A DNA stretch of 64,000 nucleotides, from contig NZ_BRZA01000002.1 in assembly GCF_026012395.1 (NCBI RefSeq), positions 496,001 through 560,000 on the forward strand, in the 5' to 3' direction. Below, piece after piece: positions 9,410 through 18,176 of this stretch. The notes beneath the pieces were generated by a model. The model saw only the letters and a list, made by a program, of their open reading frames with translations. It made no database searches and was not told the origin of the DNA. How positions within the stretch are numbered: position 1 is the first letter of the stretch; each line of letters starts with the position of its first letter. The position numbers were made by a program, and so were the translations under genes. The stretch comes from Lysinibacillus piscis. Its GTDB lineage: Bacteria > Bacillota > Bacilli > Bacillales_A > Planococcaceae.

Positions 9410-9463
9410 AGAAATCCCCCTCCTTTTTTACACTATATGGATAGGAGAGGGAATTCATGCGGA

Positions 9464-9973
9464 TTATTTTGCCATTGGTTGTTTTGGGTATTTTGTAAAG
9501 GCGATGATTACGAGTGTCATCGTTAATAAAAAAGAAAAAACAGAGATAATCACGCTGTTAATGGGCACATAATCTGCTAGCATTGTCAGCAATACAGCCC
9601 ATGTCATCGCAAATGTTGTGGTACGCCAAATATGACGATACTCCCCACGGCGCTTCATCACCTTTAATGTGAATAAGCCTGCCAAAGCATAGAGGGCGAT
9701 TTGCGCAAAAATGAGCATGGTAGTAAACACAAAAAGCATGATGAATGTAACAGGGTAGAGCACCCATTTAATACCGTCTAAATAGTCTTCAAAGCCACTC
9801 ATATTAAAGGAATCGACAGGCACACCTGCTATAAAACGGCCAAAAGAGAATACCGTGACGATTGTGATAAGTAGAAACGTATATTGAATGACTTTTCCTA
9901 TAGGTAGTAAACGATAAGCTGCTAGTTTTTTAGGGTGTAGTAAACTATCAATAAAAAGTTGTGAATGTTTCAT
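9464..9973 (-). CDS. yqgB: DUF1189-family membrane protein, YqgB-like
   Basis: 169 residues with four to five membrane helices. The start (KHSQLFIDSLLHPKKLAAYR) and the DUF1189-like helical pattern support family membership. In B. subtilis a DUF1189 gene (yqgB) lies beside sodA and yqgC, matching this neighbourhood. ATG 9973 follows ATGGAGGAGAG. Role unknown, probably a maltodextrin-permease-like membrane fold. Confidence 0.72.
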   Translation of the reverse strand: MKHSQLFIDSLLHPKKLAAYRLLPIGKVIQYTFLLITIVTVFSFGRFIAGVPVDSFNMSGFEDYLDGIKWVLYPVTFIMLFVFTTMLIFAQIALYALAGLFTLKVMKRRGEYRHIWRTTTFAMTWAVLLTMLADYVPINSVIISVFSFLLTMTLVIIAFTKYPKQPMAK

Positions 9974-10070
9974 CAAATCTCTCCTCCATTCGTTATTTTA
10001 GCATGAATGGAGGAGATAGCTATGTAAATGCTTGAAATTGTAGCAAGTATAATGAAAATGTTGTTCTATC

Positions 10071-10207
10071 CGAAAGCGAAGCGACAGCAACAAAGGTTTT
10101 TTCTGTGCGAAAGCGAAGCGACAGCAACAAAGGTTTTTTCTGTGCGAAAGCGAAGCGACAGCAACAAAGGTTTTTTCTGTGCGAAAGCGAAGCGACAGCA
10201 ACAAAGT
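10071..10207. repeat. tandem array of a 37-bp repeat, about 3.7 copies
   Basis: Copies begin at 10071, 10108, 10145 and 10182, exactly 37 bases apart and essentially identical; each opens with CGAAAGCGAAGCGACAGCAA. The last copy is cut after about 25 bases. A further single copy of the same core lies at 16003-16028, so this is a dispersed intergenic family. There are no spacers, so it is not CRISPR. Open frames across it on both strands are repeat artefacts. Confidence 0.93.
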
Positions 10208-10361
10208 GCACTGCCAAAACGGAAATCAACGCCTTGCTTTCCTATTTGATATCATCTAAAATGTTAATTTTATGTAAAGAAGTACAGGCTTTTCTTTACT
10301 TTTTCTATACAATGATGAAATATTAAGAGTAGAGAAGTAGGAATTGGAGAGAAAACAACAA

Positions 10362-11990
10362 ATGATAGACTGGCAGAATATACTATTTCAATTTTTGGGC
10401 GGTTTAGGTGTCTTTCTATTTTCCATTAAATTTATGGGAGAGGGACTACAAAAATCAGCGGATGACCGATTGCGTGAATGGTTAAGCCGTTTTACAACGA
10501 ATCCGTTAATGGGCGTGTTAATAGGGATTATTGTCACGGTATGTATTCAATCAAGCTCAGCCACCACAGTGATTACAGTTGGCTTAGTGAGTGCAGGCTT
10601 TCTAACATTGCGTCAAGCGATTGGCGTCATTATGGGAGCTAATATCGGTACAACCGTGACAGCATTTATTATTGGTATTGATATCGGTATTTATTTTTAT
10701 CCATTTTTAGCGTTAGGTGCAGCATTATTATTTTTCTTTAAAAAATCAATATACCATCATATTGGACAAATTGTCTTTGGCTTTGGAGGCTTATTTTTAG
10801 GACTTGAATTAATGAGTAATAGTATGCAGTCCCTTCATCAACTAGCAAATGTACCATCATTAATGGTGCATTTAAGCAATCAGCCTGTGATCGGCATTTT
10901 CTTAGGTACCATTTTCACATTGCTTGTTCAAAGCTCAACAGCGACAGTAGGCGTTTTACAAGGATTGTATGCAGAGCAATTGATTGATCTGACAAGTGCA
11001 CTGCCTGTATTATTTGGTGAAAATATTGGCACAACCATTACAGCCGTTATTGCCTCGATTGGTGCATCTATTTATGCGAAACGAGCTGCCGCCATACATG
11101 TATTATTTAATGTGATTGGCACGATTATTTTCATGCTATTGTTTACACCTTTTATCCAATATATAGAATGGCTCAGCCGTGTACTCCATTTAGAGCCACG
11201 TATGCAAATTGCTTTAGCACATGGCTCATTTAACACCTTTAATACATTGATCCAATTGCCATTCATTACAGGGCTAACAATACTTGTTACAAAAATATTG
11301 CCAGGACATGATGGACGCATTGATGTCACCGCAAAGCATTTAGATCCGTCCTTTATTGACTCCTCACCAGCGATTGCTTTAGGACAAGCAAAGGAAGAGG
11401 TCTTGCATATGGGCGCACATGCCTTGCGAGGGTTGGAGGAAACCTTCTTGTATATGAAGACAGGGGAGGCATTCCATATTCCAACCGTCATCCAATTAGA
11501 AGGAGCGCTCAATCATTTAGATGAAGAAATTACAAATTATTTAGTGATGGTTTCTAAGCAACCACTATCACGAGCAGATTCTATTCGACATCATACATTG
11601 TTAACGAATGTACGTGATATTGAGCGAATTGGCGATCATTTTGAAAATATTTTGGAGTTACTGCAATATAAAGAGCATCATGAGGTGTATTTAAGTAAAT
11701 CTGCAAGACAAGATTTAATTGGTATGTTTAGTCTAGCCATTGAAGCGGTAAGAAAAAGTATAGAGGCTTTGGATACAGCAAGTTTGAGCTTGGCACAAGA
11801 GGTCACAGAATTAGAGAGCTTAATTGATGATATGGAGGGCAAGCTAAGACAAAAACATATTGCTCGGTTGAATGCAGAAGAATGTAGTGGGGCAGCGGGT
11901 GTTGTCTATACAGATATTGTGAGTAACTTGGAGCGTATAGGAGATCATGCTGTTAACATAGCAGATTCCATTTTAGGCACTCGTCAGTAA
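10362..11990 (+). CDS. Na+/phosphate cotransporter family protein with C-terminal PhoU-like domain
   Basis: 542 residues. Residues 1-310 hold about eight helices with the two inverted Na/Pi-cotransporter signatures QSSSATTVITVGL (near 60) and QSSTATVGVLQGL (near 190), each followed by GANIGTT or GENIGTT. Residues 350-540 are a helical PhoU-like domain with DIERIGDHFENI and NLERIGDHAVNIAD. Expected role is low-affinity phosphate uptake or phosphate signalling. Start ATG 10362 is preferred over TTG 10344 because GGAGAG lies 10 bases before it. The pst operon is 4 kb downstream. Confidence 0.93.
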   Translation: MIDWQNILFQFLGGLGVFLFSIKFMGEGLQKSADDRLREWLSRFTTNPLMGVLIGIIVTVCIQSSSATTVITVGLVSAGFLTLRQAIGVIMGANIGTTVTAFIIGIDIGIYFYPFLALGAALLFFFKKSIYHHIGQIVFGFGGLFLGLELMSNSMQSLHQLANVPSLMVHLSNQPVIGIFLGTIFTLLVQSSTATVGVLQGLYAEQLIDLTSALPVLFGENIGTTITAVIASIGASIYAKRAAAIHVLFNVIGTIIFMLLFTPFIQYIEWLSRVLHLEPRMQIALAHGSFNTFNTLIQLPFITGLTILVTKILPGHDGRIDVTAKHLDPSFIDSSPAIALGQAKEEVLHMGAHALRGLEETFLYMKTGEAFHIPTVIQLEGALNHLDEEITNYLVMVSKQPLSRADSIRHHTLLTNVRDIERIGDHFENILELLQYKEHHEVYLSKSARQDLIGMFSLAIEAVRKSIEALDTASLSLAQEVTELESLIDDMEGKLRQKHIARLNAEECSGAAGVVYTDIVSNLERIGDHAVNIADSILGTRQ

Positions 11991-12055
11991 GAGATTGAAA
12001 CTTTTTATATGGAACGGTCGTATAGAGAGTATGATTTGATAAGGGAGCGTTTCAT

Positions 12056-12535
12056 ATGGAGATTATCGGCTGGTTGCTTGTCATTGCTTGTTTTGTTATT
12101 TCGTTTATTGCTTTAGTGTACCCGATTATTCCAGGGGTATTGTTTTTACTCGGAGGCTTTATTGTCTATGGGCTGTTTTTCTCATTTGCCGATTTAAGCT
12201 GGTGGTTTTGGGTGATTGAAATTTTATTTGTTGTGTTATTATTTGGTGCAGATACTGTAGCTAATGCTTTCGGGATTAAAAAGTTCGGCGGCACAAATGC
12301 AGGAATGTGGGGTAGTACGATTGGTTTATTAATCGGACCATTTGTTATTCCAGTGGCGGGTATTTTAATCGGGCCATTTTTAGGTGCAGTGATTGGTGAA
12401 CTGTTGGTGGAGCGTCGCACATGGAAAGAAGCAGTCAAAAGCGGGATTGGCTCATTAGTTGGTTTTTTAACGTCTACAGTGACGAAGGGCATTCTCCAAA
12501 TCGTGATGATTATTGTATTCTTTATCGTAGTTTAA
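12056..12535 (+). CDS. yqgC: DUF456-family membrane protein, YqgC-like
   Basis: 159 residues with four to five membrane helices. The family signature IIPGVLFLLGGFIVYG is near residue 25, and glycine-rich helices (LIGPFVIPVAGILIGPFLGA) follow. Placement just before sodA matches B. subtilis yqgC. ATG 12056 is preceded by AAGGGAGCG. Function not established for the family. Confidence 0.87.
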   Translation: MEIIGWLLVIACFVISFIALVYPIIPGVLFLLGGFIVYGLFFSFADLSWWFWVIEILFVVLLFGADTVANAFGIKKFGGTNAGMWGSTIGLLIGPFVIPVAGILIGPFLGAVIGELLVERRTWKEAVKSGIGSLVGFLTSTVTKGILQIVMIIVFFIVV

Positions 12536-12662
12536 TGAGTGCTATACTCGGTCAAAAGGCTGAAATCATGGAATTGAAGTATTTTTCGTTGAATGGCTTG
12601 ACCAATTTTGATACTCTAAAGATGTACTAATTATTTCTTTAATTTTAGGGAGGAACTTAACA

Positions 12663-13268
12663 ATGGCTTATGTATTACCACAATTAACTTACGCTTATGA
12701 CGCATTAGAACCACATATCGATGCAAAAACAATGGAGATCCACCACACAAAACATCACCAAACGTATATCACAAACGTGAATGCAGCATTAGAAGGCACA
12801 GAATTTGCAGATAAAGATGTGAATGAATTAATCGCAAATCTTGATGCACTACCAGCTGACAAGCAAACAGCAGTACGTAACAATGGTGGCGGACATGCAA
12901 ACCATACATTATTCTGGGAAGTAATCACACCAGGCGGTTCTAACACACCTGTTGGCGAAGTAGCGGCAGCAATCGATGCAAAATTCGGTTCTTTCGATGC
13001 TTTCAAAGAAGAGTTTGCAAAAGCAGCAACAACTCGTTTCGGTTCAGGCTGGGCTTGGTTAATCGTTGATGGTGATGGCGTAGCTGTTACTTCTACACCA
13101 AACCAAGACTCACCAGTAATGGAAGGCAAAACACCTATCCTTGGATTAGACGTATGGGAGCATGCTTACTACTTAAACTACCAAAACCGTCGTCCAGACT
13201 ACATTGGTGCATTCTGGAACGTTGTAAACTGGGACGTAGTAGAAGCTAAATTCCAAGCAGCAAAATAA
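12663..13268 (+). CDS. sodA: superoxide dismutase, Mn/Fe family
   Basis: 201 residues, full length. It dismutates superoxide to H2O2 and O2 in the cytoplasm. Metal ligands are visible: the N-terminal His in [11 protein letters not shown], the second His in [10 protein letters not shown], and Asp and His in [16 protein letters not shown]. Mn is likely from Bacillales practice; sequence alone does not prove the metal. RBS GGGAGGAACTTAACA is strong. Codon use is biased as in highly expressed genes. Confidence 0.97.
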   Translation: MAYVLPQLTYAYDALEPHIDAKTMEIHHTKHHQTYITNVNAALEGTEFADKDVNELIANLDALPADKQTAVRNNGGGHANHTLFWEVITPGGSNTPVGEVAAAIDAKFGSFDAFKEEFAKAATTRFGSGWAWLIVDGDGVAVTSTPNQDSPVMEGKTPILGLDVWEHAYYLNYQNRRPDYIGAFWNVVNWDVVEAKFQAAK

Positions 13269-13309
13269 TGGCTGTTGCAAAAGTGGCGCAATAACCACCT
13301 GCAAATTTT

Positions 13310-13358
13310 AGTGGAGATATGGAGGAATGAAAGATTTTCTCTATACCTCCACTTTTTT
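13310..13358 (+). terminator. Rho-independent terminator of sodA
   Basis: A long stem (AGTGGAG...CTCCACT outer arms) followed by TTTTTTG. Supported by position 40 bases after the stop codon. Confidence 0.85.
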
Positions 13359-13500
13359 GTGTTTATATATAGTAGCGCAACTTTTCTAATAAAATACCGT
13401 CACATAGATAGTATTTCAGAAGAGTATGCTTTTCTGTCATACCTGCAAATGGTATACTAAGTACCGTGTAATATTGTCGTGAAGTAAGGAGGGGCTGTAG

Positions 13501-15708
13501 ATGCGCAAAGTGACGGGGAAAAATCGCGCGACGAGTGTTAAAGCAAAGCAACAAGCTAATTTAACATTTCGGATGAATGTCCTTTTCTTTGCTATATTCG
13601 TGATATTTTCATTATTAATTTTTCGATTAGGCTATATGCAAATTGTAAATGGCGCGGATTATGCAATGCGTATTTTAGAGCGAGAAGAAGTGCCTGTGAA
13701 TACAAGTGTACCAAGAGGTCGCATGTATGATCGATATGGCCGTATTTTAGTGGATAATTCCCCTGAAAACGCCATTACGTATACAAAAATGCAGACAACG
13801 AAAATAGATGAAATGGTAGATATAGCGGAAAAGCTAGCACAGCTTATCGAACAACCAATCAATCGTGTAACACTACGAGATAAGCAAGATTTTTGGATAT
13901 TGAAAAATCATGATGCAGCTTATGAAAAGATAACAGACGCAGAAGAAACTAAAATTCGAAAAAAGGAAAAGATTACGACGAGTGAAATTAATCGTGAAAT
14001 TGATACCATTGTACGCTCACGAATTACCAATGAAGAGCTTTTGCAACTAACGGATGCGGATTTAGAAGTATTAGCGATTTATCGAGAAATGGCTTCAGGC
14101 TATAATTTATCGCCACAAATTATTAAAAGTGAAAATGTGTCTGATGACGAATTTGCACGTGTGTCGGAGCGTTTAACGGAGCTACCAGGTGTCAATACGA
14201 CAACAGACTGGAAACGTGTGAAATTATCAGCGTTATCCATTTTAGGTCGTACCACATTGCCGATTAAAGGGATTCCAAAAGAAAATTTACATTATTATTT
14301 AGCACGTGATTACTCTCGCAATGATCGTGTGGGTGAAAGTTATATTGAAGCCCAATACGAGGAATTATTGCAGGGGCAAAAAACGGTTGTCAAAAATATT
14401 ACAAATAAAAGGGGGCAAGTCGTTGATACGGTGACAACCTATGAGGGCGAGCCAGGAAAAGATTTAATTCTCACATTAGATAGCGAGCTAACGGCTGAAA
14501 CGGAAAAAATTGTGGAAGATGAACTGCTGAAATTAAAGGCAGCATCGGGCTCTCCACTATTAGACCGTGCTTTCTTAATAATGATGGAGCCACATACAGG
14601 CGATATTCTATCGATAGTCGGTAAAAAAATCGAGAAGAATGAGAAAACAGGGAAAAATGAAATTGTTGATTATGCTTATGGTGCATTTACAACAGCTTAT
14701 GAGTCAGGCTCTGCGGTAAAGGGGGCGACGATGTTAATGGGCTATCAACAGGGAGTCATCAAGCCAAATACTGTATTTGGAGATGAATCGATTCATTTAT
14801 TGAATACGCCTGTTAAGTCTTCTATCTTTAACAACAAGGGTGGCTATATTACAATGGATGGGTTACGAGCATTAGAGCAATCTTCCAACGTTTATATGTT
14901 TAAAACAGCGTTGCTTGTCAACGGTACACCATATAGCTATAACATGCCTTTGCGCTTAAAAGATGATACATTCCAAAAGATGCGTAGCTCCTATGCACAA
15001 TTTGGCTTAGGTGTGAAAACAGGTATTGATTTGCCCAATGAATTTAGTGGGGTGCAGGGGGAATCAGGTCCAACAATGGGTGGTAAAGCACTTGACTTAG
15101 CGATTGGTCAGTATGATACATATACACCATTACAATTGGCACAATATATTTCAACAATTGCCAATGGTGGCTATCGTATTCAACCACATATCGTCAAGGA
15201 GGTGCGAAAGCCATCACAGGATGGGCAGCAGCTAGGCCAACTGGTGACGGAGATTGGACCGACGATTTTAAATCATATTGATAATACACCAGCAGAAATT
15301 GATTATATTAAGCAAGGGATGCGTCGTGTGTATACAGGCTCTAATGGTACAGCCAGAAAGCAATTTGCTGATGCACCATATACAGCGGCAGGGAAAACAG
15401 GTACAGCCGAGGTAGTTTATTATGGGCCATTGCGAGAACGTTACGGGACAGATACGATTAATTTAACACATGTGGGCTTTGCGCCATATGAAAATCCAGA
15501 AATTGCCTATGCGGTTGTGATTCCATGGGCAGACACGAATTTTAGCAAGCATTTTACGAATAATAATGATATTGCGAGACGAGCAGTCGATAAATATTAT
15601 GAATTAAAGGCAAAGTATGCTGCTGAAAAAGTGACCGATAGTAATGTGGTACAACCGATTTTACCAGCAATTACGAAAGATAAAATTGGCGAAGATCAGT
15701 CAGAATAA
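13501..15708 (+). CDS. pbpA: class B penicillin-binding protein 2 (transpeptidase)
   Basis: 735 residues. A membrane anchor lies at residues 26-48, then the PBP dimerisation domain (PRGRMYDRYGRILVDN) and a C-terminal transpeptidase. The catalytic motifs are SAVK (active serine, about residue 406), SSN in EQSSNVYM, and KTGT in AAGKTGTAEV. It cross-links peptidoglycan, and in rods this class works with RodA in elongation. B. subtilis pbpA also sits between sodA and pst. Start ATG 13501 follows AAGGAGGGG. Confidence 0.95.
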   Translation: MRKVTGKNRATSVKAKQQANLTFRMNVLFFAIFVIFSLLIFRLGYMQIVNGADYAMRILEREEVPVNTSVPRGRMYDRYGRILVDNSPENAITYTKMQTTKIDEMVDIAEKLAQLIEQPINRVTLRDKQDFWILKNHDAAYEKITDAEETKIRKKEKITTSEINREIDTIVRSRITNEELLQLTDADLEVLAIYREMASGYNLSPQIIKSENVSDDEFARVSERLTELPGVNTTTDWKRVKLSALSILGRTTLPIKGIPKENLHYYLARDYSRNDRVGESYIEAQYEELLQGQKTVVKNITNKRGQVVDTVTTYEGEPGKDLILTLDSELTAETEKIVEDELLKLKAASGSPLLDRAFLIMMEPHTGDILSIVGKKIEKNEKTGKNEIVDYAYGAFTTAYESGSAVKGATMLMGYQQGVIKPNTVFGDESIHLLNTPVKSSIFNNKGGYITMDGLRALEQSSNVYMFKTALLVNGTPYSYNMPLRLKDDTFQKMRSSYAQFGLGVKTGIDLPNEFSGVQGESGPTMGGKALDLAIGQYDTYTPLQLAQYISTIANGGYRIQPHIVKEVRKPSQDGQQLGQLVTEIGPTILNHIDNTPAEIDYIKQGMRRVYTGSNGTARKQFADAPYTAAGKTGTAEVVYYGPLRERYGTDTINLTHVGFAPYENPEIAYAVVIPWADTNFSKHFTNNNDIARRAVDKYYELKAKYAAEKVTDSNVVQPILPAITKDKIGEDQSE

Positions 15709-15711
15709 TAT

Positions 15712-15763
15712 AAACTGCACATCTATTATTAGAGCAATCTAATGATGGGTGTGCAGTTTTTTA
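15712..15763 (+). terminator. Rho-independent terminator of pbpA
   Basis: Stem AAACTGCACATC / GATGGGTGTGCAGTTTT across 15712-15760, ending in a T run. The last bases overlap the left arm of the inverted repeat at 15759. Confidence 0.85.
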
Positions 15764-15898
15764 TCTTGATTCAGCAAATGGTTTTGTATCGAAAGTGAAG
15801 CGTCAGATACAGAAGACCCTTCCTCAATAGGGAGGGGAAGAATGCCAGTTTTTACGCCATTCAGTGGGCGTTTGGACACCCACTGAATCAAGATAAAA
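15759..15898. repeat. intergenic element bounded by 15-bp perfect inverted repeats
   Basis: TTTTATCTTGATTCA at 15759-15773 and its exact reverse complement at 15884-15898 enclose 110 bases. Inside are a 10-bp perfect hairpin (ATTCAGTGGG/CCCACTGAAT, 15859-15888) and an imperfect copy of the CGAAAGCGAAGCG motif at 15790. No coding frame. It looks like a MITE-like or structured-RNA element. Confidence 0.6.
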
Positions 15899-15979
15899 GC
15901 CCCAGCGGATGTCATGGATTTGGAAGAGGAGCTTTTTCGAGTGAACTCGAAAAAAATCCAGACGCAATTACGCTGGGGC
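15899..15979. repeat. nested-stem structured intergenic element
   Basis: The outer stem GCCCCAGCG (15899-15907) pairs with CGCTGGGGC (15971-15979). An inner GGATTT/AAATCC pair and a long hairpin TTTTTCGAGT/ACTCGAAAAA (15933-15954) sit within it. The arrangement suggests a folded RNA or a palindromic dispersed repeat. It abuts the preceding inverted-repeat element. A copy of the 37-bp repeat core follows at 16003. Confidence 0.6.
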
Positions 15980-16053
15980 GTAATTGATTTTGATGTAGTA
16001 GAGGTTTTTCTGTGCGAAAGCGAAGCGATTTTGTCGTACTATGTAAAGGTGTA

Positions 16054-16137
16054 TTTACATCGATTTACAAAGTGTTACACTCATTTACACTAAATTTACA
16101 AACAGTTCATACGATATCAACATTCAGTCACTATAGT
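16054..16137 (+). promoter_or_regulatory. PhoP-box cluster and promoter of the pst operon
   Basis: Five TTTACA-like hexamers at 16054, 16064, 16074, 16084 and 16095, about 10-11 bases apart, plus a weaker GTTCAT at 16105. This is the TT(A/T)ACA direct-repeat pattern bound by phosphorylated PhoP in Bacillus. A TATAGT -10 element lies at 16132-16137. It implies induction of pst on phosphate starvation. Confidence 0.88.
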
Positions 16138-16190
16138 AATACTTGTAAGGCAAAACAATATAAAAACAGTAAGTGACGGAGGCAAATGAA

Positions 16191-17168
16191 ATGAAAAAGT
16201 GGAAGTACTTAACGATGACAGCGGTAATGGGTTCAGCATTAATGCTTGGTGCATGTGGCAAAGATGATGCTACACAAAATGGTAGCACTGGAGACACTAG
16301 CACGCAAGAAACTGCAGGACAAGAATCTGCTGACAAAAAACTGCAAGGAGCGGTTGCAGGTGATGGTTCATCAACAGTAGCACCAATCATTGAAGCAGTT
16401 GTTGAAGAGTACGCAGGAGCTCAACCAGATGTAAAAGTATCAGTAGGTGTTTCTGGTACTGGTGGTGGTTTTGAAAAATTCATCGCAGGTGAGACAGACT
16501 TCTCGAATGCTTCTCGTCCAATTAAAGATGAAGAAAAAGCAAAATTAGACGAAGCAGGAATTGCTTTTACAGAACTTGCTTTAGCATATGATGGTTTATC
16601 TGTTGTTGTGAATCCTGAAAATGATTGGGCAAAAGACTTAACAGTAGACCAATTAAAGAAAATTTGGATTGAAGATGGCACAGAGAAAAAATGGTCTGAT
16701 ATCGACCCATCATGGCCAGCAGAAAAAATCGTCTTCTATTCACCAGGTACTGACTCAGGTACTTATGATTACTTTGATGAAGTGATTTTAGATGGTGCAG
16801 ATTTAGCGAAAACAGCGACATTATCAGAAGATGACAACATGCTGGTACAAGGTGTTGCAGGTGATAAAAATGCGATTGGTTTCTTCGGTTATGCATACTA
16901 CCTAGAAAATAAAGATAAATTAGCGATTGTGAAAATAGACGGTGTTGAACCAACAGGTGATACAATTCAATCTGGCGAATATAAACCACTTTCACGTCCA
17001 CTATTCACATATGTGAAAAATAGTGCAATGAAAGACAATGCAGCAGCATATGACTTCATCAAATATACAATTGAAAATGCAGGCGCTATGGCCGATGCAG
17101 TTGGATATGTAGCACTACCAGAAGAAAAATATCAAGAAGCATTAACAACTTTAGAAGGCTTAAAATAA
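16191..17168 (+). CDS. pstS: phosphate-binding lipoprotein of the Pst ABC transporter
   Basis: 325 residues. A lipoprotein signal peptide ends in LMLGAC, so the mature protein is anchored outside the membrane. The phosphate-binding loops are visible as GDGSSTVAPI, GVSGTGGG and SPGTDSGTYDYF. It delivers Pi to PstC/PstA. Start ATG 16191 is chosen because GGAGG lies 8 bases upstream; the in-frame start at 16173 lacks a site. It is the first gene of the operon, behind PhoP boxes. Confidence 0.96.
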   Translation: MKKWKYLTMTAVMGSALMLGACGKDDATQNGSTGDTSTQETAGQESADKKLQGAVAGDGSSTVAPIIEAVVEEYAGAQPDVKVSVGVSGTGGGFEKFIAGETDFSNASRPIKDEEKAKLDEAGIAFTELALAYDGLSVVVNPENDWAKDLTVDQLKKIWIEDGTEKKWSDIDPSWPAEKIVFYSPGTDSGTYDYFDEVILDGADLAKTATLSEDDNMLVQGVAGDKNAIGFFGYAYYLENKDKLAIVKIDGVEPTGDTIQSGEYKPLSRPLFTYVKNSAMKDNAAAYDFIKYTIENAGAMADAVGYVALPEEKYQEALTTLEGLK

Positions 17169-17177
17169 GTAGTTACA

Positions 17178-17204
17178 GGGGGAAGAGCTTTGTACTCTTC
17201 CCCC
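17178..17204 (+). promoter_or_regulatory. stable hairpin between pstS and pstC
   Basis: A perfect 10-bp GC-rich stem GGGGGAAGAG/CTCTTCCCCC with a 7-base loop and no T run after it. It is better read as a processing or 3'-protecting structure, or a partial attenuator, that lets pstS be made in excess over the transporter. Confidence 0.7.
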
Positions 17205-17227
17205 GCTTAATTTGAAAGGAGTATCCC

Positions 17228-18175
17228 ATGGTTTCCCAAAAAGAGCAAAAGACATCTTCTGTCCAACAATTAATTGCAAATTCACGCAATCATAAAACAA
17301 AGAAAATAGTGGAAAAAGCCATGCCAACTCTATTATTTTCTGCAGCAGTACTTTCGATTTTAACAACATTTGGCATTGTTTTCACCCTTATTTTTGAAAC
17401 GTTTGAATTTTTTAAACGTGTATCCATTACAGATTTTCTATTTGGTACAGAATGGTTGCCCTTCTCTGGAAAAGAGCAGTTATTTGGAATTTGGGCATTG
17501 ATTGCAGGGACATTGAAGGTTACATTGATTGCCACGATTGTAGCAGTACCATTTGGGATTGGCTCAGCTATTTTCTTAAGTGAATATGCCAATGAAAAAA
17601 CAAGACGTATTGTGAAACCTGTTTTGGAAGTATTAGCAGGAGTACCAACCATTGTTTATGGCTTCTTTGCATTAACATTTGTCACACCATTGTTACAAGA
17701 ATTAGTGCCTAGCTTAAAATTATTTAACGCATTAAGCCCAGGTATTGTTGTCGGTGTGATGATTTTACCAATGATTACATCCTTATCAGAAGATGCGATG
17801 TCATCTGTTCCTAATAGTATGCGTGAAGGTGCATTAGCGTTAGGCGCAACAAAATTTGAAGTAGCGATTAAAGTAGTACTACCAGCAGCATTGTCAGGTA
17901 TTATCTCTTCTGTGGTATTAGCCGTTTCTCGTGCAATTGGTGAAACAATGATTGTATCGTTAGCAGGTGGTGCGACACCGAAATTTAATTTCAATGTGAC
18001 CGATTCTATCCAAACGATGACGGCATATATTGTCCAAGTATCTTCTGGTGACGCAGGTTATGGGACAACAATCTACTATTCCATCTACTCTGTAGGATTC
18101 ACATTATTTATCTTTACATTAGCAATGAATTTACTTGCTCAATATATTTCAAAACGCTTCAGGGAGGTTTATTAG
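17228..18175 (+). CDS. pstC: phosphate ABC transporter permease PstC
   Basis: 315 residues with six membrane helices, forming the phosphate channel with PstA. The binding-protein-dependent permease loop that contacts PstB is EGALALGATKFEVAIKVVLP. AAGGAG precedes ATG 17228. Second gene in the pst operon. Confidence 0.95.
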   Translation: MVSQKEQKTSSVQQLIANSRNHKTKKIVEKAMPTLLFSAAVLSILTTFGIVFTLIFETFEFFKRVSITDFLFGTEWLPFSGKEQLFGIWALIAGTLKVTLIATIVAVPFGIGSAIFLSEYANEKTRRIVKPVLEVLAGVPTIVYGFFALTFVTPLLQELVPSLKLFNALSPGIVVGVMILPMITSLSEDAMSSVPNSMREGALALGATKFEVAIKVVLPAALSGIISSVVLAVSRAIGETMIVSLAGGATPKFNFNVTDSIQTMTAYIVQVSSGDAGYGTTIYYSIYSVGFTLFIFTLAMNLLAQYISKRFREVY

Positions 18176-18176
18176 T

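Noticed and set aside
10071..10207. CRISPR array
   Set aside because: Repeats are directly adjacent at exactly 37 bases with no variable spacers, and no cas gene is near.
10028..10326. Overlapping open frames on both strands with repeated KRSDSN- or RFRTEK-like peptides
   Set aside because: They are translations of the 37-bp tandem repeat, are present in several frames, and have no ribosome site.
13275..13460. Small rightward frame after sodA
   Set aside because: It runs through the sodA terminator and has no coding character.
16421..17001. Leftward frames across pstS
   Set aside because: Shadows of pstS codon bias.
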